Shown here piece by piece: positions 23,119 through 35,905 of a DNA stretch of 64,000 bases (within the stretch, counting starts at the first letter, position 1; each line of letters begins with the position of its first letter). A program made the position numbers and the translations under genes. This DNA comes from Anagrus nilaparvatae (Eukaryota > Arthropoda > Insecta > Hymenoptera > Mymaridae): the NCBI GenBank assembly GCA_022575985.1, contig JAKSXM010000156.1, positions 2,480,001 to 2,544,000 of the forward strand, read 5' to 3'. Under the pieces are notes generated by a model. It made no database searches. It saw only the letters and a program-made list of their open reading frames with translations, and was not told the origin of the DNA.

Positions 23119-25059
23119 TGTGTAACTTAAGAAATCTGTCTTTGAAATTATTAATTAAAGTTTTTGAAAGAGTAATATTTTATAGAAACAAAGTGAAAAT
23201 AAGTTGATGATTTTAGGATCCAACAACGATGTTATTTTGTTGAAAAAAAAAGTCAATTTCACAAGAATTTTTTTCAAAATTTTTAATAAAACATTTTGTT
23301 AATTGATTTTTAAGACTTAATTTTAAGACTTTTAACGATGATTAAACGAACAATGAAATCATCGTAAAAAGTCTTAAAATTAAGTCTTAAAAATTAATTA
23401 ATTCCATTCAATTCGAACGTTAAATTCATAAAAATAAAACATTTTGTATTAAAAATTTTGACAATTGTTCTGATTGCAAAATATCTGAATTAACAAAAAT
23501 ATAAAATAGTTTCTCTAGTTTAGAGGATACATCTCTTGAACAAATGATGCATCGAAATGACTCGAAAACAAATTTTATAAATTATTCAAAAATTCTGTAG
23601 GTTTTTGTATTGAAAAATTATTATAAAAACACGATTTTATCTACTCAATTAAGCGTACTGAATGATTGTGCTTAAAAAAATATTAAATTATGAAAAACTT
23701 TTTGAAACAAAACGACAGTTTAACAATTCTTTTAAAAAAGTAACAAAATCATCAACATCAAGAAAAATTTATAAAATTGATTTTTAATACTTTTCTAAAA
23801 TATATTGACAGCCGAACATGTTACATGTTTATTAAATTACCCATAAAAATTTTAAAAGTTATAAATTTTAAGATATAAAAAATCTGTTTTTTTTATATTG
23901 CTACTTTTTACTTCCTGTCTATATAAATTCATATTTTTTTTTAGAGATAAGAAACTTCCTAGATATCAAGTAGAGCATGCTTATTATTTTTTTATTTTTT
24001 TTTTTAGCATTAAAGCCAATATATTCAATTTTCTGCTGTAAATAATAACAAAATATTTTGTAATTCAATTGGAAAATCCAATAATTGCGCGTTCACGTAT
24101 TATTCAATTTTTAATACACAACAGAAATAATTAAATTTAGTCACTTGACATTTTTCATTAAAATTAATCAATATTAATAAAGGTAATAAATCATATGTAC
24201 ATTCATTTATCAAGATTATTAGTTGAACTTTCAATTATTTAATAATTGAAAAAAAAAATAATTCTACAATTTTTTTTTAATAATGTCCAATTTTATTTGA
24301 ATAATACTAGAACAGTATAAAATTTTTTAAATTTTACATTAAAAAGTTTCGACAGAAACAAAGAAAAGAACAGAATCATATATAATCTTGTTAAATTTCA
24401 AAATGATCCATCACGTATTTTCGCTAAAGCTAAAGCTTAAACGTAATAAAAAAACTGTACCCGATTTTATTACACTGAAGATTTTTTGTGTTTGCCATAA
24501 GTGGAAAAAGGTTACAATATATCACGATAAAAAATTTACTATCGTTAAAATAAAACTAGGTGCAGTTTTTTCTCAGTGTAGATAACTGATAAAGAGTTCT
24601 AATTTTTTTTTTTATAATTCCCATACATCTTCGTCTAACTCATGTGATTTTCGTAATTAGATTTTTGAAGATAGAGTTTTTAAATTTATATGCGAAATTA
24701 TTACGATTTCATATTAACAAAATTTTTCTATAGTAAGAATTCTTTAATACTTTAAACACTAGAGCAGTTTGCATATTATATATCCTATAACTCTAGGGAA
24801 ATAGCGCATTTGTCAAAATTATTTTACACTTCAAAAAAATTTTTAACCAATTTATTTCAAAGTTATCAAATATGATTAATATAATTAATTATCGTCAAAT
24901 TTGAATGATAAAATTTTAAAAAAATACACTGCTAGGTTAATCAGCTACAATTGATCAAAAATCCAAGCACACTGTATAAAATTAATTTAACAAATATCGC
25001 AGTAGCTTTGTATTTGACTAAAATTCTTATTATTATCATAAAAAATATTTTCTTTTCTT
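23119..25059. other. AT-rich intergenic DNA
   Basis: No gene recognised. Around 23300-23410 there is a ~45-nt imperfect inverted repeat (ttaattgatttttaagactt against ttaagtcttaaaaattaatt). Confidence 0.5.
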
Positions 25060-25241
25060 CCCACGTAAAAAGAATAAGTTTACCAGTAAGTCTAATTTTT
25101 TGTAAGCTTACAAGTAAGCTTACAAAATTAAGCTTCCCACGTAAAAAGATTAAGTTTACCATTAAGCTTAATTTTGGGCAAGCTTACTCGTAAACTTACA
25201 AAAAATTAGGCTTACTGGTAAGCTTAATCTTTTTACGTGGG
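25060..25241. mobile_element. 182-bp palindromic MITE with an internal duplicated end
   Basis: Outer ends cccacgtaaaaagaataagt and acttaatctttttacgtggg type are inverted over about 50 nt each. A third copy of the end word (cccacgtaaaaagattaag) lies at 25136-25154. The interior is built of 'aagcttac' palindromes. Confidence 0.7.
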
Positions 25242-26454
25242 TCACTCGTACTAAATTCTTAATCAGCAATTAAGACTTTTAAATCACAATATCAAGAAGA
25301 AATCGTTTATGCATGAATAAATAAATTTAATCATCAGTAAATGAATTTTTATTTGAGGCTTTTTATTAATAATATTTTTCTATTTAAGCTTCGATGCACT
25401 CGTTGATGTAGGATTTGGGAAATCAATGTTATATTTTATAATATAATAGAATTTTCCGTGTTCTTTATTTAAACTGTTTGAGTTTTTTAATATATGCACG
25501 ATTATTATTGAAGAATTTATATTCATTATCGTATTATGCAAAGAAATGCATGAGCTAATTATTTTCAATTCAGTAAATCTTAAAATTGAATAAAAAAGAA
25601 CAAAATTCGTACTATCAAATAGTCAGTTTTAAACTTTAAATAAAAAGCTCGTTTTTATTCCCCTTGAACCTTTTTAAAGAAATTTAAAAGCCTTTTTAAA
25701 TCTTACTCAAGGACTTTAAAAATGTATTTAAGACATTTTTATTATATAAGCTTTTAAAGAAAATAAAATTCATATTACTTATTTATTTATACAATTTTTT
25801 CAATTTTTCATAAAATTTATTTTTTCTGATGAAAAAAATTTTGAAGTTAAATGTTTATTTTTACATAAAATCTGTAAAGTAAAATTTTTAAATCAATAAA
25901 AGTACTTTTTATGAATAGAAAAAAAAAATCAGGAAAAAATCACGATTATTTTAACCCAAATTAATGAAGGTATTTTCAAGTGTCTCTCGCTTTTAATTTA
26001 AAAATCAATTTTTGAATTGGATAACAATAGAATAAAATAATAGAAAGTAAAATGAAACTAATTTATGAATTAATTTAAAGAGTTTTTTTTTTTTTTTTTT
26101 TAATGTTTTTAATTGCAATTATTTGTTAATTATAAAATGTTCATATAATAAAATTTAAATTTCTTCTACTAAAAAGTTTTTAGAATATGAATATTATATA
26201 GGGGTAAATTGTCAATTGATATTATGACGGAATAACAATGCTCCGTTAACATAATATATTTTCTTTTTTATGTAAATATGTACGTTTGAAGTAGATGTAA
26301 AGTTTATGGTACATTTTTTAAGTTAAAAAAAAACTGAATTTTTTCAGTTTCGTAATTCTCACAAAGAAAAGTTTTGGATATTTTTATTAACACTTTATAG
26401 CCTGTTAAATTTTTTCTCTGAATTCATGGGCCATTCAACATTCATTTATAACTA
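25242..26454. other. AT-rich intergenic DNA
   Basis: No gene or tRNA recognised; poly-T run near 26080-26101. Confidence 0.5.
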
Positions 26455-26640
26455 GGAGTGTACAGTTGCCCGAAATTATCCAGGTTCAGGGTATCCAACC
26501 CGAAATTTATGGTTTTTTTCTCAGGTCAGAATTGTGTGTATAGCCCGAAACAGGTTTGCAGTTCTTAATCGGAAGACTTTTTACCTATAAACCCTACCCA
26601 ACTCGAAACAAAATTCCCATATTTTCAATTAAATAATTAT
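26455..26640. repeat. Dispersed CCCGAAAT repeat, copy 2
   Basis: Shares gtgtacagttgcccgaaatt, a 'caacccgaaattt' block and 'tagcccgaaacagg' with 7800-8010, more diverged and lacking a clear right end. Confidence 0.45.
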
Positions 26641-26692
26641 TTTTTTTGAAAACTATTTCTTTTAAACTTTTGCCAGCGGAAAATACAAGAAG

Positions 26693-26775
26693 TAATAATT
26701 TTTTTTTCTTTTTGGACGTAGTACCTAATTTTTTTCTATGGAAGTACTAATTTTAGAAATTCAATATAACTACGC
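26693..26775 (-). repeat. Stray satellite monomer
   Basis: Reverse complement of one monomer of the 1-1620 array: ggacgtagtacctaattttt, ctatggaagtactaatttta. A single copy, far from the array. Confidence 0.65.
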
Positions 26776-29700
26776 TAGCTAAACCAAAAACATACATAAT
26801 TATCATAATACTACATTTTTAAACGGGTTTTAGAAAAGTTTATTTTGGTGAATGCGACGAATTATAGGCCCGAGGCGCGTAGCGCCGAGGGACTGTAGTC
26901 GCATTTAATACAATAAACATTTCTAACACGAGTTTCAGAATGTTTTTTCTCTATTTAGGGCAATAATGATGGCCTCTCAAAACTGGAATATAGTCATTAT
27001 TTTCCGCAAGTAGAGAAAAGAAGATTATGTACTGGTGTAGAAATATCTATTTATTCAACAAGGGAAAAAAAGTAGGATTACGAGTGCAGACAGCATTGAA
27101 AGTAAAATTTCCTAAATTTTTTCCCGTGTTCAACACATAGTTTTTCATTAAAAGCGAAAAAAAGATCGCCCGAAAGTAAGAAAGTAGACCTTTTTTGCAG
27201 CGTGTAATGAAAAATCTTTTTTTATGTAAGAAACCTAATTTTTTTCATGAGATGTTAAAATGACAATATCAAGGAAAAGATCGGTTTTAGTTTTTCTTAT
27301 ATGACATTATACTTTGTTAGGTAGAATAGACCATTAAAAAATTTTTGTTATTGATAATGAGATACCATAGTACCAATTACTGTGCAGCGTTTTTTACTTT
27401 TTAGTGCATTTAAATAAAAGCGTGTTTAAAAAAAAATTTATTTATTTATTTTTTTCATTTTGTTGTTCAAAATTGCACATAAAACGCGAACTCTTACAAG
27501 AACACAACAACTTACAAGAACGTATCTCAAAAGTTTTCGACGAAAATTATTAAACTCGAATTTGGCCAAATACATCAGTTTAAAAAAAAAGCTACTATAC
27601 ACCCAAAGCTCATGAGAGAACCAGTTATCTGTGATATATTCCATGCAAATCTTATCTTAAGTCAAAATTATTCAAACTTCCTAATTCTAAATTATTCCAA
27701 GTACTTCTCAACTTTGTTTGTAAAATTTTCACTTCCTACCTCTCCTCCTTACAAACTCATTTCATAAAAGTAATCCAAAAAAAAAACAATAATAAACTAA
27801 AAAAACGTATAAACTTACATGTAGCTCAAAAGTTTTCCACAAAAATTTAAAATACGCGTATTAATTATCCCACAAAAAGAATATAATTAACATAATTACG
27901 TAAATCTAAAAAAATATTGTCTTACTAAGCATTTTATCTTGCATATTAAAATAATTTGAGGACTACTTGTTAGGTCTTATCATATTACGTACAGCTTTTT
28001 TTATAAATATAAAAAATGTGAATTTTATATATATATAAAAAAAGGTACATATAATCTTAGCATACATATAAAAATAAAAAAAGTACAAAAAAATTGTGTC
28101 ATTGTCATTTTTATGTATTTTCTTACTGAATACTATGAATACTATGTATGTACAGTAATAATAATAAAAATAAATAATACATAGTATATGTGTAACTTTT
28201 TTATTTCAATTTTTGTATACATAGTTATATATATACCTATATATATAAAATATGTATGAATTTTCATACAAAAAATATAATATTTTATGTAAAAATAAAA
28301 AAAAAAAATTTTTTTTTTTTTTTTTAAATTTATGTTTTATTAAATCTGATTTAAGAAGAAAAATAACAAAAATAAAAAAAATTTAAATTTAAAATTTCTT
28401 ATTTTAATCCATTTTTATTCAAATTATAAAGGTAGTTTTAGAACAGGGAGTTATTTTTTTTTTAAATTGCTTTTTTACTTAGAAATTACAGTATAAAATT
28501 ACATGCAATTTATCAAAAAAATAAAATTATTTAAACTTTTGCATCCTGGAATATTATTATTATTATTATTATTATTATTCAAAATTTTGAACAAAAATTT
28601 TCAAATATCTATAAAGTTTATTAAAATCATTTAGAAGGTATGCTACTAATATTTTTCGCATTTTCGTAGATATTTCATAGAAAATTAGGTGGAAGCATCA
28701 CATTTGGCTTTTATGAAAAATTGAAGCTAAACTAGTTTTTCCGAATTTTTAGAAGGAAAGGGTAAAGTTAAAATATTATTTCCATGTTTTATTATCTCCG
28801 AAAATTCATAACATTTTATTCTATGCCCATCATTTACTTTGTCGTATGCCAAGAATGATATCAAAGATGTATTCTTTCGGGATTTTCAAGTATGATATGA
28901 GTTAAAGTTTCAGTTCTTTTTAAAATTATTTTGCTTCTGTAATGTAAGGAGTTGTGTAAAAATTCGCTCGTAAAAAGAGATTTACTATGATGGCCTTCGC
29001 TATCTTTTAATAGGAAAAAATCAGAGTTATTTAAAAAAATTGGATTTAAGGATGTAGACTAACTTTTTTGTTTGAGTATAGATTTTAATAAAAATTGGTG
29101 CTATAACAAGAAGTCATATTAAAAAATCATTTTAAATAATTAATAGTCGTGCTTGCGCAGGGTTATCGCTTCTGTAGTAATATAATAGAAAGAGTCAGCT
29201 GCTTATACCTATTAACCCCACATTGGTATAGTAATTATCCTTAAATTTTTATCTTATTTATTCAATTTTTTTTGAAAAAATCTAAACTCAAGTAGAATCA
29301 GCCATGTTTACTTATTTTTTCAATCACACTGCAGAGAGTAAATAAAAATTGAAAATTTAAATTTAAATGTGTTTGTGCAATTACGAGAAATGTTAAAACA
29401 TCTACCCCAAATAAAAAATGTTTACTAACAATTAGGTAAATGAAAATAAATAACTTTACATAAAATCTAGTAAAATACTTTTTATTTTTGTAAAATAAAC
29501 TAATGTCAAATATTTTAATAAAAATAAAAGTAAAAAAAATTTTTTTTCTAATTTATTTTTTTTATTTATATTATTAATTCTAATTTTATATGATTGAAAA
29601 AGTCTTGAATAGTTTTTACTTTTTATCAAGTTATTGATGTTGAAATAACTTAATAATACAAATAAATTCAGTTGGAAGAAATTTTTTTTTTTCATCAACT

Positions 29701-31322
29701 CTTCGTTTTTACTTAATTCACTCAAGAAAACTTTTTTTTTTTTTTTTTGAAATCAAAGTTTGAAAAAGTTTTATTTTAAGGTTCAGAAGTTTCCTTGAAA
29801 TAATATGATTAATATATAGGCCAATTCATGTAAATTTTTCGAAGTAATTTTTTTGTTAAGCATTGACAATTTTTTGTTTACTTAAATTGTATTGGAGTTA
29901 TTATTAATAAAAACTAGATTTAAAATTATTGATTCGACATCAAGAAAAAAACTTAATATCAGTTTATGAATCCATCATTAAAAATTTAAAATAAATCTCT
30001 CATTTTAGAGTATTTTCCAACGTAATTTCATTATTTTATTTTTAAGTAACATAACGTAAAATGATTACTTTTGGGTATCATTCTGTTGTGCAGTAAGCTT
30101 AAAAATTACCCATTTTTGAGTTATTTTGCTGCGTCCCCTTTTAGATACCCATTTGTCCCTCTCTATTTCAAGGATAATTTACTCATCCCTGTTTGGGTAA
30201 TGATTTTGCTGCAATAATTTTTGGGAGAAGCTTTTCTTCAACCTCCTGTAAAATATAACTAAAACACTCCTCAAAGATTTACAAAAATTTGCCTAATAAA
30301 AATTTAATTTTTTTATTATTCTGATTACTATGAAATATTAGTATTCCACTGAAAAACGGAGCAAAGTCGTATTAACTAGAATTCTTTCATTACGCAGATA
30401 ATTTAGGCTCAGTTGATCATAATATGTTTTGCTCAATAATTTTAGTGTCCTTTTTTTTACAAAAATTTACATAAGATAACTCAGTAGTTGATGAAGAAGT
30501 ATTCCCTTAAGACTGTAGAACCTATCGGTTATTGGGGGTAGGAAAGAAATGACTGAGCGTCTTAGATCGAATATCTAAATTCCTGGTCTAGGATATTCCA
30601 GAGAAGTTTTATAGGACTGTCAAGTGGAAGAGGGAAACAATAAACTCAGTATTTCATACTTTCTTATAAAAATAAAAAATTTCATTGATTGACATGAATA
30701 AAATGAAATGAAAGGATAATCTAAAATTCAGTAGTTTCCTTAAATCACCACATAACTTTTAATGGAGTAGCAACCCCTCAAAAAGAAACTTTTTGATTTA
30801 AAAATATCAGAACTTTTAAAAAATGCTTAAATGTTTCTCAGAAAAAAATATTTATATTATACCCTTATATTTATTTATAACATGATAATAAAAAGTTAAC
30901 AAGTGAACAACGCAAAAAGTGGTTTCTAATTAAAGAAAAAAATAAATATAACGTTAGCTGAAGAGTAGTTAATACTTTTAACAAAAAGTTAACTAATTTA
31001 AAAAAATTAATGATTAAAGATTACATGTAAGTTTTAGTAAACTAAACATTAAAAGTCTTATTTTACAATATAAAAATTTAACCCTAATTGCCTAAAGTTG
31101 CTTTAAAAATTTTTGATAACAGATTTTGGAGAAATTGCACAGATTTTAAATTAAATATCAGTTATTTGTAGATTCAGTTGGCAAATATTTGAACTAAAAA
31201 CTGAATCTGTACGGTATTTTAGTACTCATGAAAAAAATGAATTTAAAATACTCAAAAAACTAATCCATACACCAATGATCTGAAGAAATCAAAAAAATAA
31301 AATTTTTTAAAAATTATCAAGG
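26776..31322. other. AT-rich intergenic DNA with scattered microsatellites
   Basis: No gene supported. Contains a GC-richer hairpin (gcccgaggcgcgtagcgccg) near 26870, (TA)n runs near 28025 and 28215, a (TTA)n run at about 28553-28579 and long T runs. The part 30480-30640 is less AT-rich but matches nothing I recognise. Confidence 0.45.
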
Positions 31323-31730
31323 TACACCGTAAAAAGTAACTTTCTTATATTAACAAAAAAATTAGAACATTTTCGAAAAATTAGTAAATTTTCAAAAAAA
31401 TTTGTAAATATTAGAAAAAATCGTATATTTACTAAATTTAGTATCTTAACAAAAAATTCGAGTATTATAGGTTTTTTTTTGTCAAGTCGCAAGAAAAACT
31501 GATAATATATAATTTTTTTTCGAAAATTTCCGAAAAATAGTTGTTAATATACAACTTTTTTCGTAAAGTCACAAAAAAAAATCGAGAATTCTCAAATTTT
31601 TCGAGAATATACTAAATTTAGTAAATTTACGATTTTTATCGAATATTTACAAAAATTTTTGAAAATTCACTAATTTTTCGAAAAAATTCTTTTTTTTTGT
31701 GAATCTAAAAAAGTTACTTTTTACAGTGTA
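31323..31730. mobile_element. 408-bp TA-flanked MITE
   Basis: Left end TACACCGTAAAAAGTAACTT and right end AAGTTACTTTTTACAGTGTA are inverted and carry TA at the edge, fitting a Tc1/mariner-type non-autonomous element. The interior is a series of 'aaatttagtaaattt' and 'ttttcgaaaaa' words. Confidence 0.7.
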
Positions 31731-32536
31731 ATATATAATATGCCATATACCTGCATATATTTATACTGTCAATATACGCAAATTAGTTTGAGTTATAAAA
31801 TAATGTCAGCTAAAACTTTTGCTAAAAACTTTCATTATACCAGGAACTCTATATAGATATAATACTAATACACTAAATTACATATTTTTCAAACAGAGAT
31901 GAAGGATTTAATTATTATGATAATAAGTTTTCTTAAAAATTTTTTTATTTTAGTTTTCATTCATTATTTATGGTCTTTAATTTAAAAAAAAAATTCTTAA
32001 ATTAAATTATAATTTTTCTTTTATCCCTTTGTACAGAAATATAAAAAAATTTATTAAGGTATAAAACAAAATACATACTTTTTATTTATTTTTTTTATTC
32101 ATGTAATAGTTAAAAAAATAATACAAAATAAAAACTTGTTGCTTTATATAAAAAAAAGCAAATTAAAAAAACAACAGCTAACAAAAAAACTTTTTTTTTT
32201 ATAGATTTTTTTTGTTCTTTTACTTGTTTATCTGAATATATTCTTGTACATTTTTTTAGTATTATAATATATTCTAGAATATGATTGAAAAAGTTCAACA
32301 AAAATTTCATTAAGAATTTTCTTTTTTTTTTTTTTTTTGTTAACTTTAGAGAAGAAAATTTTTAATATACATATTAAATGATAATTTTTTATACTTATTC
32401 TTTTTAGCAAAGTTTTAATTACAAATATAAATATTATAAAAATGTGCAGGTAAACTTTTTGGTATCTACCTAGAAAATTTAAAAAAGTTGTAACAAAATT
32501 TTTATATTAAAATTTTATAATTTAATTTTTTACCAC
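31731..32536. other. AT-rich intergenic DNA
   Basis: Nothing beyond poly-A/T tracts. The short minus-strand frames at 32110-32410 are Lys/Phe/Ile low complexity. Confidence 0.5.
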
Positions 32537-32899
32537 ACGTAAAAAAAATATAAGACAAACTAAACGTATTACGTTACTGAAATATGATTAGTATTGTAAG
32601 TTTGTTGAATGGAAAGATTAAACGTTGAATTGTCAAATAAAAACATTAAACCAACAAATACTTTGTTGATTCAAGCAAAATTAAAATTGTTAAGTTAACC
32701 ACTTAAATCTTTGTTGAATCAACATAGTGTTAGATAAACCAACAACCTAAAACATTAATATGATTAATTTTAATAGTTAGGTCAATGCTTTTTCTTTTAT
32801 ATTAAAATATTTATTCATTCTTTCTCTTTCTATCCTTTTATATATTTAACACCGCGGCCGGCGACAAGTCGAAACCTGTTCTTCAGCAGCGCGCTTTTG

Positions 32900-33130
32900 T
32901 TTATATTATTATTCAATAAAGAAATGGAATTTCCTAAAAATTTTTAATGATAGTTTTAAGTATTATTTTTAAATATTAATTTCACTGCGGGTATGCATAA
33001 TTTACTTTTGCTTATATTATTATTCATTATTATTATAATAAAGAAATGGGATTTCCTAAAAATTATATGATATAGTTTTAACTATTATTTTTAAATATGC
33101 ATTTCGCTGGGTATGTATAATTTACTCTGC
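32900..33130. repeat. Two-copy tandem duplication, ~112-bp period
   Basis: Both copies contain aataaagaaatggRatttcc, tatttttaaatat, and a 'ggtatgYataatttact' block. The second copy has an extra attattattataa. Preceded by a small GC-rich patch (accgcggccggcgac) at about 32851. Confidence 0.65.
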
Positions 33131-33189
33131 ATATAATTTCGAAAATTATTATCTGTAACATATAGTACTTAAAATTTTTTTATTAAATA

Positions 33190-33265
33190 CAACTGTCCTG
33201 TTAGCAGAATGGATAATCACGCAGTCTCGGAAGCCGCAATACTCAGTTCGATCCCAGTAGCAGTC
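33190..33265 (+). repeat. tRNA-like sequence (tRNA pseudogene or SINE head)
   Basis: A-box-like tagcagaatggataa and a good B-box agttcgatccc, correctly spaced for pol III. The ends (aactgtcc and gcagtc) pair only partly and the anticodon arm is poor. Followed by aaaatttttcttcgg and a T run, like the copy at 8297-8372. Confidence 0.45.
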
Positions 33266-33849
33266 AAAATTTTTCTTCGGTTTTTTTTAACAGATTTTAA
33301 ATTAATAAATATTAAATAAATATAAAAAAATAATTATAAAAAAAAAATAATTAATTTAAAAAAAAAAAAAAAAATAAAAAAAAAAATAAAAAAATAATTT
33401 TTTTTAAATAAAATTTTCACTCTGTTTGAATCAACTAAGTAACTATGACAATTCAACAAATACTTTGTTGGCATATTTCAACAAAGTTATTTGTCAATAC
33501 AACTTAGAATTTTTTTCCGTGCAAGCGTTTTATATATACAAACTTGGTTGCTTGAAAATTGGATTTTTTTTCTAACATGAAAAAGGTGTTTCTCTGGGTT
33601 GATTTTTACGATTTATGTCAAACCAATATTTTAGTGTACGATAAAGTGGACGAGTTAAAATATGTAAAAATTAAAACTATCCCTAATTTATAATGTAGTT
33701 TATGATATCTGCAGCATGTAATAATTTTAAATTACGTTTTATTAAAACCTTTTTCGGAAAATTTACCTAAAAAAGTTGTTTTTACAAAACTAAAAGTATA
33801 AAATGTAAATTACATAACTTTTAGTATAGAAAACTAAGAGGGGTACTTC

Positions 33850-34111
33850 AACGGAGTGTTATATTAGAGGAGAATCATCTGGATACCTTTTCAGGGCTTA
33901 AAAATGTCTCCCTATGAGGGTGCGCTGTCGGCGTTAGTTTACCATAGTTTACTGCATTTATCCCTTATTGCGCAGGCGTCACTCAAGCGTCGTCAGCTGA
34001 CGAATGTATTATATGCGTGTATTTTATCGTAAATTGAAGATCGTTGCGCCCCCTCATACAGAGACATTTCTATAACACGTAGTTGATTCTCCTCTAATAT
34101 AACGCTCCGTT
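33850..34111. mobile_element. 262-bp MITE with 8-bp target duplication
   Basis: Flanked by GGTACTTC at 33842-33849 and 34112-34119. Ends AACGGAGTGTTATATTAGAG and CTCTAATATAACGCTCCGTT are inverted for over 30 nt. An 8-bp TSD suggests hAT- or P-like ancestry. The interior is GC-richer, with tcaagcgtcgtcagctgacg. Confidence 0.85.
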
Positions 34112-34119
34112 GGTACTTC

Positions 34120-35504
34120 ATAAAGGTGAAAATCAAGGGAGGGGTAGTCAATAATACCTGATTTAAGTCAGAGGAGAGGGGTGAATTGGACTTAAATAAT
34201 TCGGGTTCAAGGACTTAAGTTATTTAAATAATTTTCTTTTCATACTTCACTCGAAAGTTCTTGGTTTCGCCTCTCTTTTTGCAACCGAAAGTTTTACCTA
34301 AAGCAAGAAATATGCTTAAAATTTCAAGCAGTTATTTAAATGGCTGTGACTATTGCTATGTTGTAGTTTATGCATTAGATTTACAAAATAGGATTTAGAG
34401 AGTACCCAGAAATTCTGGATGAACAACCATAATATTTCAGAAACTTTTTTCAAAGATTTCACTCTTAATAACTTTTTTTACAAATATTTTCAAATCTTAT
34501 AAAGTACTAAAAAAAGTGGTTAATTTAAAAAAATTTTTTAATATTCAGTGCAGAGTGCAGAAGGGCAAACAAAACAAACCTTAAGTCAAGGTTCAAAATA
34601 TTTTTTTTTGTAAATGTGAGTGCATTTTACATAAAAGATTTCTGGATAAATAGACTTTACGTATTTAAATCAACTAAAAAGGCTTGAGGAAAGCTTAAAT
34701 TTTATTTCCCTTTCTTTTTTTAACATTTATTTGATGAAAAAAAATTCGAGTTTCCGGCTCTTATACTTAATTACCTATTTCTTTCTTTTTTACTTTTGCA
34801 AATTTATGGTTTGTTGCTGCTTTTTGTTCTCAAATAAAGTTAAAAAAAGGGACGTGAATAAAATTTAAGCTTTCCTTAAGTCTTTTTTCGTTCATTTAAA
34901 TAACTGCTTGAATTTTCAAGCTATATTTCTTGTTTTAAATGCTTGAAAATTCAAGCAAAGTAGCCTACTCGCGAATCGTGATAGGGTATTTTTAATTAAT
35001 TAAAAGGTGAAATAAATGAAATTATATATCTCTATATTTGCACTAGATAAAAAATTTGTGCAAAGATAACCTTTTCATAGATAATAATGAAAGCTGGATA
35101 ATAATTATTGAATTACTTTTAAAATAAATAAAAAATATTTTTATTAAATATGTGCTTAATTTGAAAATTAAATAAAGCCTTCAAGATATCCATTTATAAC
35201 TTACTTAAAAACTAATATATGCCTTATATTATATAGTAGCAATATTTTACAACAAGATATAAAAATTAAAAATTATCTTTTAAATATTAAACAGAAGTTT
35301 TCCCAAAATTATATTATACAATTTTCAATTGATTTTGGAGCAATTTTCCTAGCAGAGCTAAAATGCATAAGAAACCAAATTCATTATGGTCATTATCTTT
35401 TTTCATTCATGATAAATATACTACATCCTCGGCCATTACTTCTTCAATATTTAATAAGCTAACAAATTAATTTTTAACTACATTTATAGTGCAAAATAAT
35501 ATTT
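34120..35504. other. Intergenic DNA with degenerate repeats
   Basis: 34140-34230 carries the 'ttaaataattcgggttcaag' block related to 42430-42650. At 34900-34975 a 'ttgaaaattcaagcaaagtag' word recalls the 23057 hairpin. No gene. Confidence 0.45.
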
Positions 35505-35905
35505 TTTCTGGTCTGCAGCCGAGGATGGTAAACTGCGATTTGGATCATTCTTGATTTATGGACAAGGGCTGTATAAAATTTTTCTTTGACAGTAGTGAGA
35601 AATGTAGATTTCCTTGGCCGTGCAGCGGCCAGGAGATCGTACTTTTGTGGCTACTGTACAGAAAAATGTTTTTTCTCGTCACAGACGCAGAAAAATTTTT
35701 TACGGCCCTTGTGACACAAAACGCATGCGCACAAAACGATTTTGGTTTGTGCGCATTACGTTGCAGCTGCGGTTTTGCGTTTACGGAGGTCTGTAGAATC
35801 AGCCTAAATAATGAATGCCCCAAATCGCAGTTTACTAGAAAGGTAATTTACGCGCGATTTGGGCCATTCTTTATTTTTCTGGACGCGAGCCGTAAATATA
35901 CTATG
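35505..35905. mobile_element. Partial copy of the 17065-17508 MITE family
   Basis: Has ggtaaactgcgatttggatc, gccgtgcagcggccaggaga, cgtcacagacgcagaaaaat, and the terminus ttctggacgcgagccgtaaa followed by tatactat. The left terminus is missing. The central 35700-35790 GC-rich part differs from the other copies. Open frames on both strands here are shadows of the repeat. Confidence 0.65.

Larger units (their letters stand above)
32537..33525. mobile_element. Possible composite inverted-repeat element
   Basis: Left part (cacgtaaaaaaaatataag, then ttgtcaaataa, then caacaaatactttgttgatt) is loosely mirrored at the right (caacaaatactttgttggca, ttatttgtcaatacaactta, tttttttccgtg). Inside lie a two-copy ~112-bp tandem duplication and a tRNA-like sequence, so it may have absorbed other insertions. 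Weak call. Confidence 0.35.
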
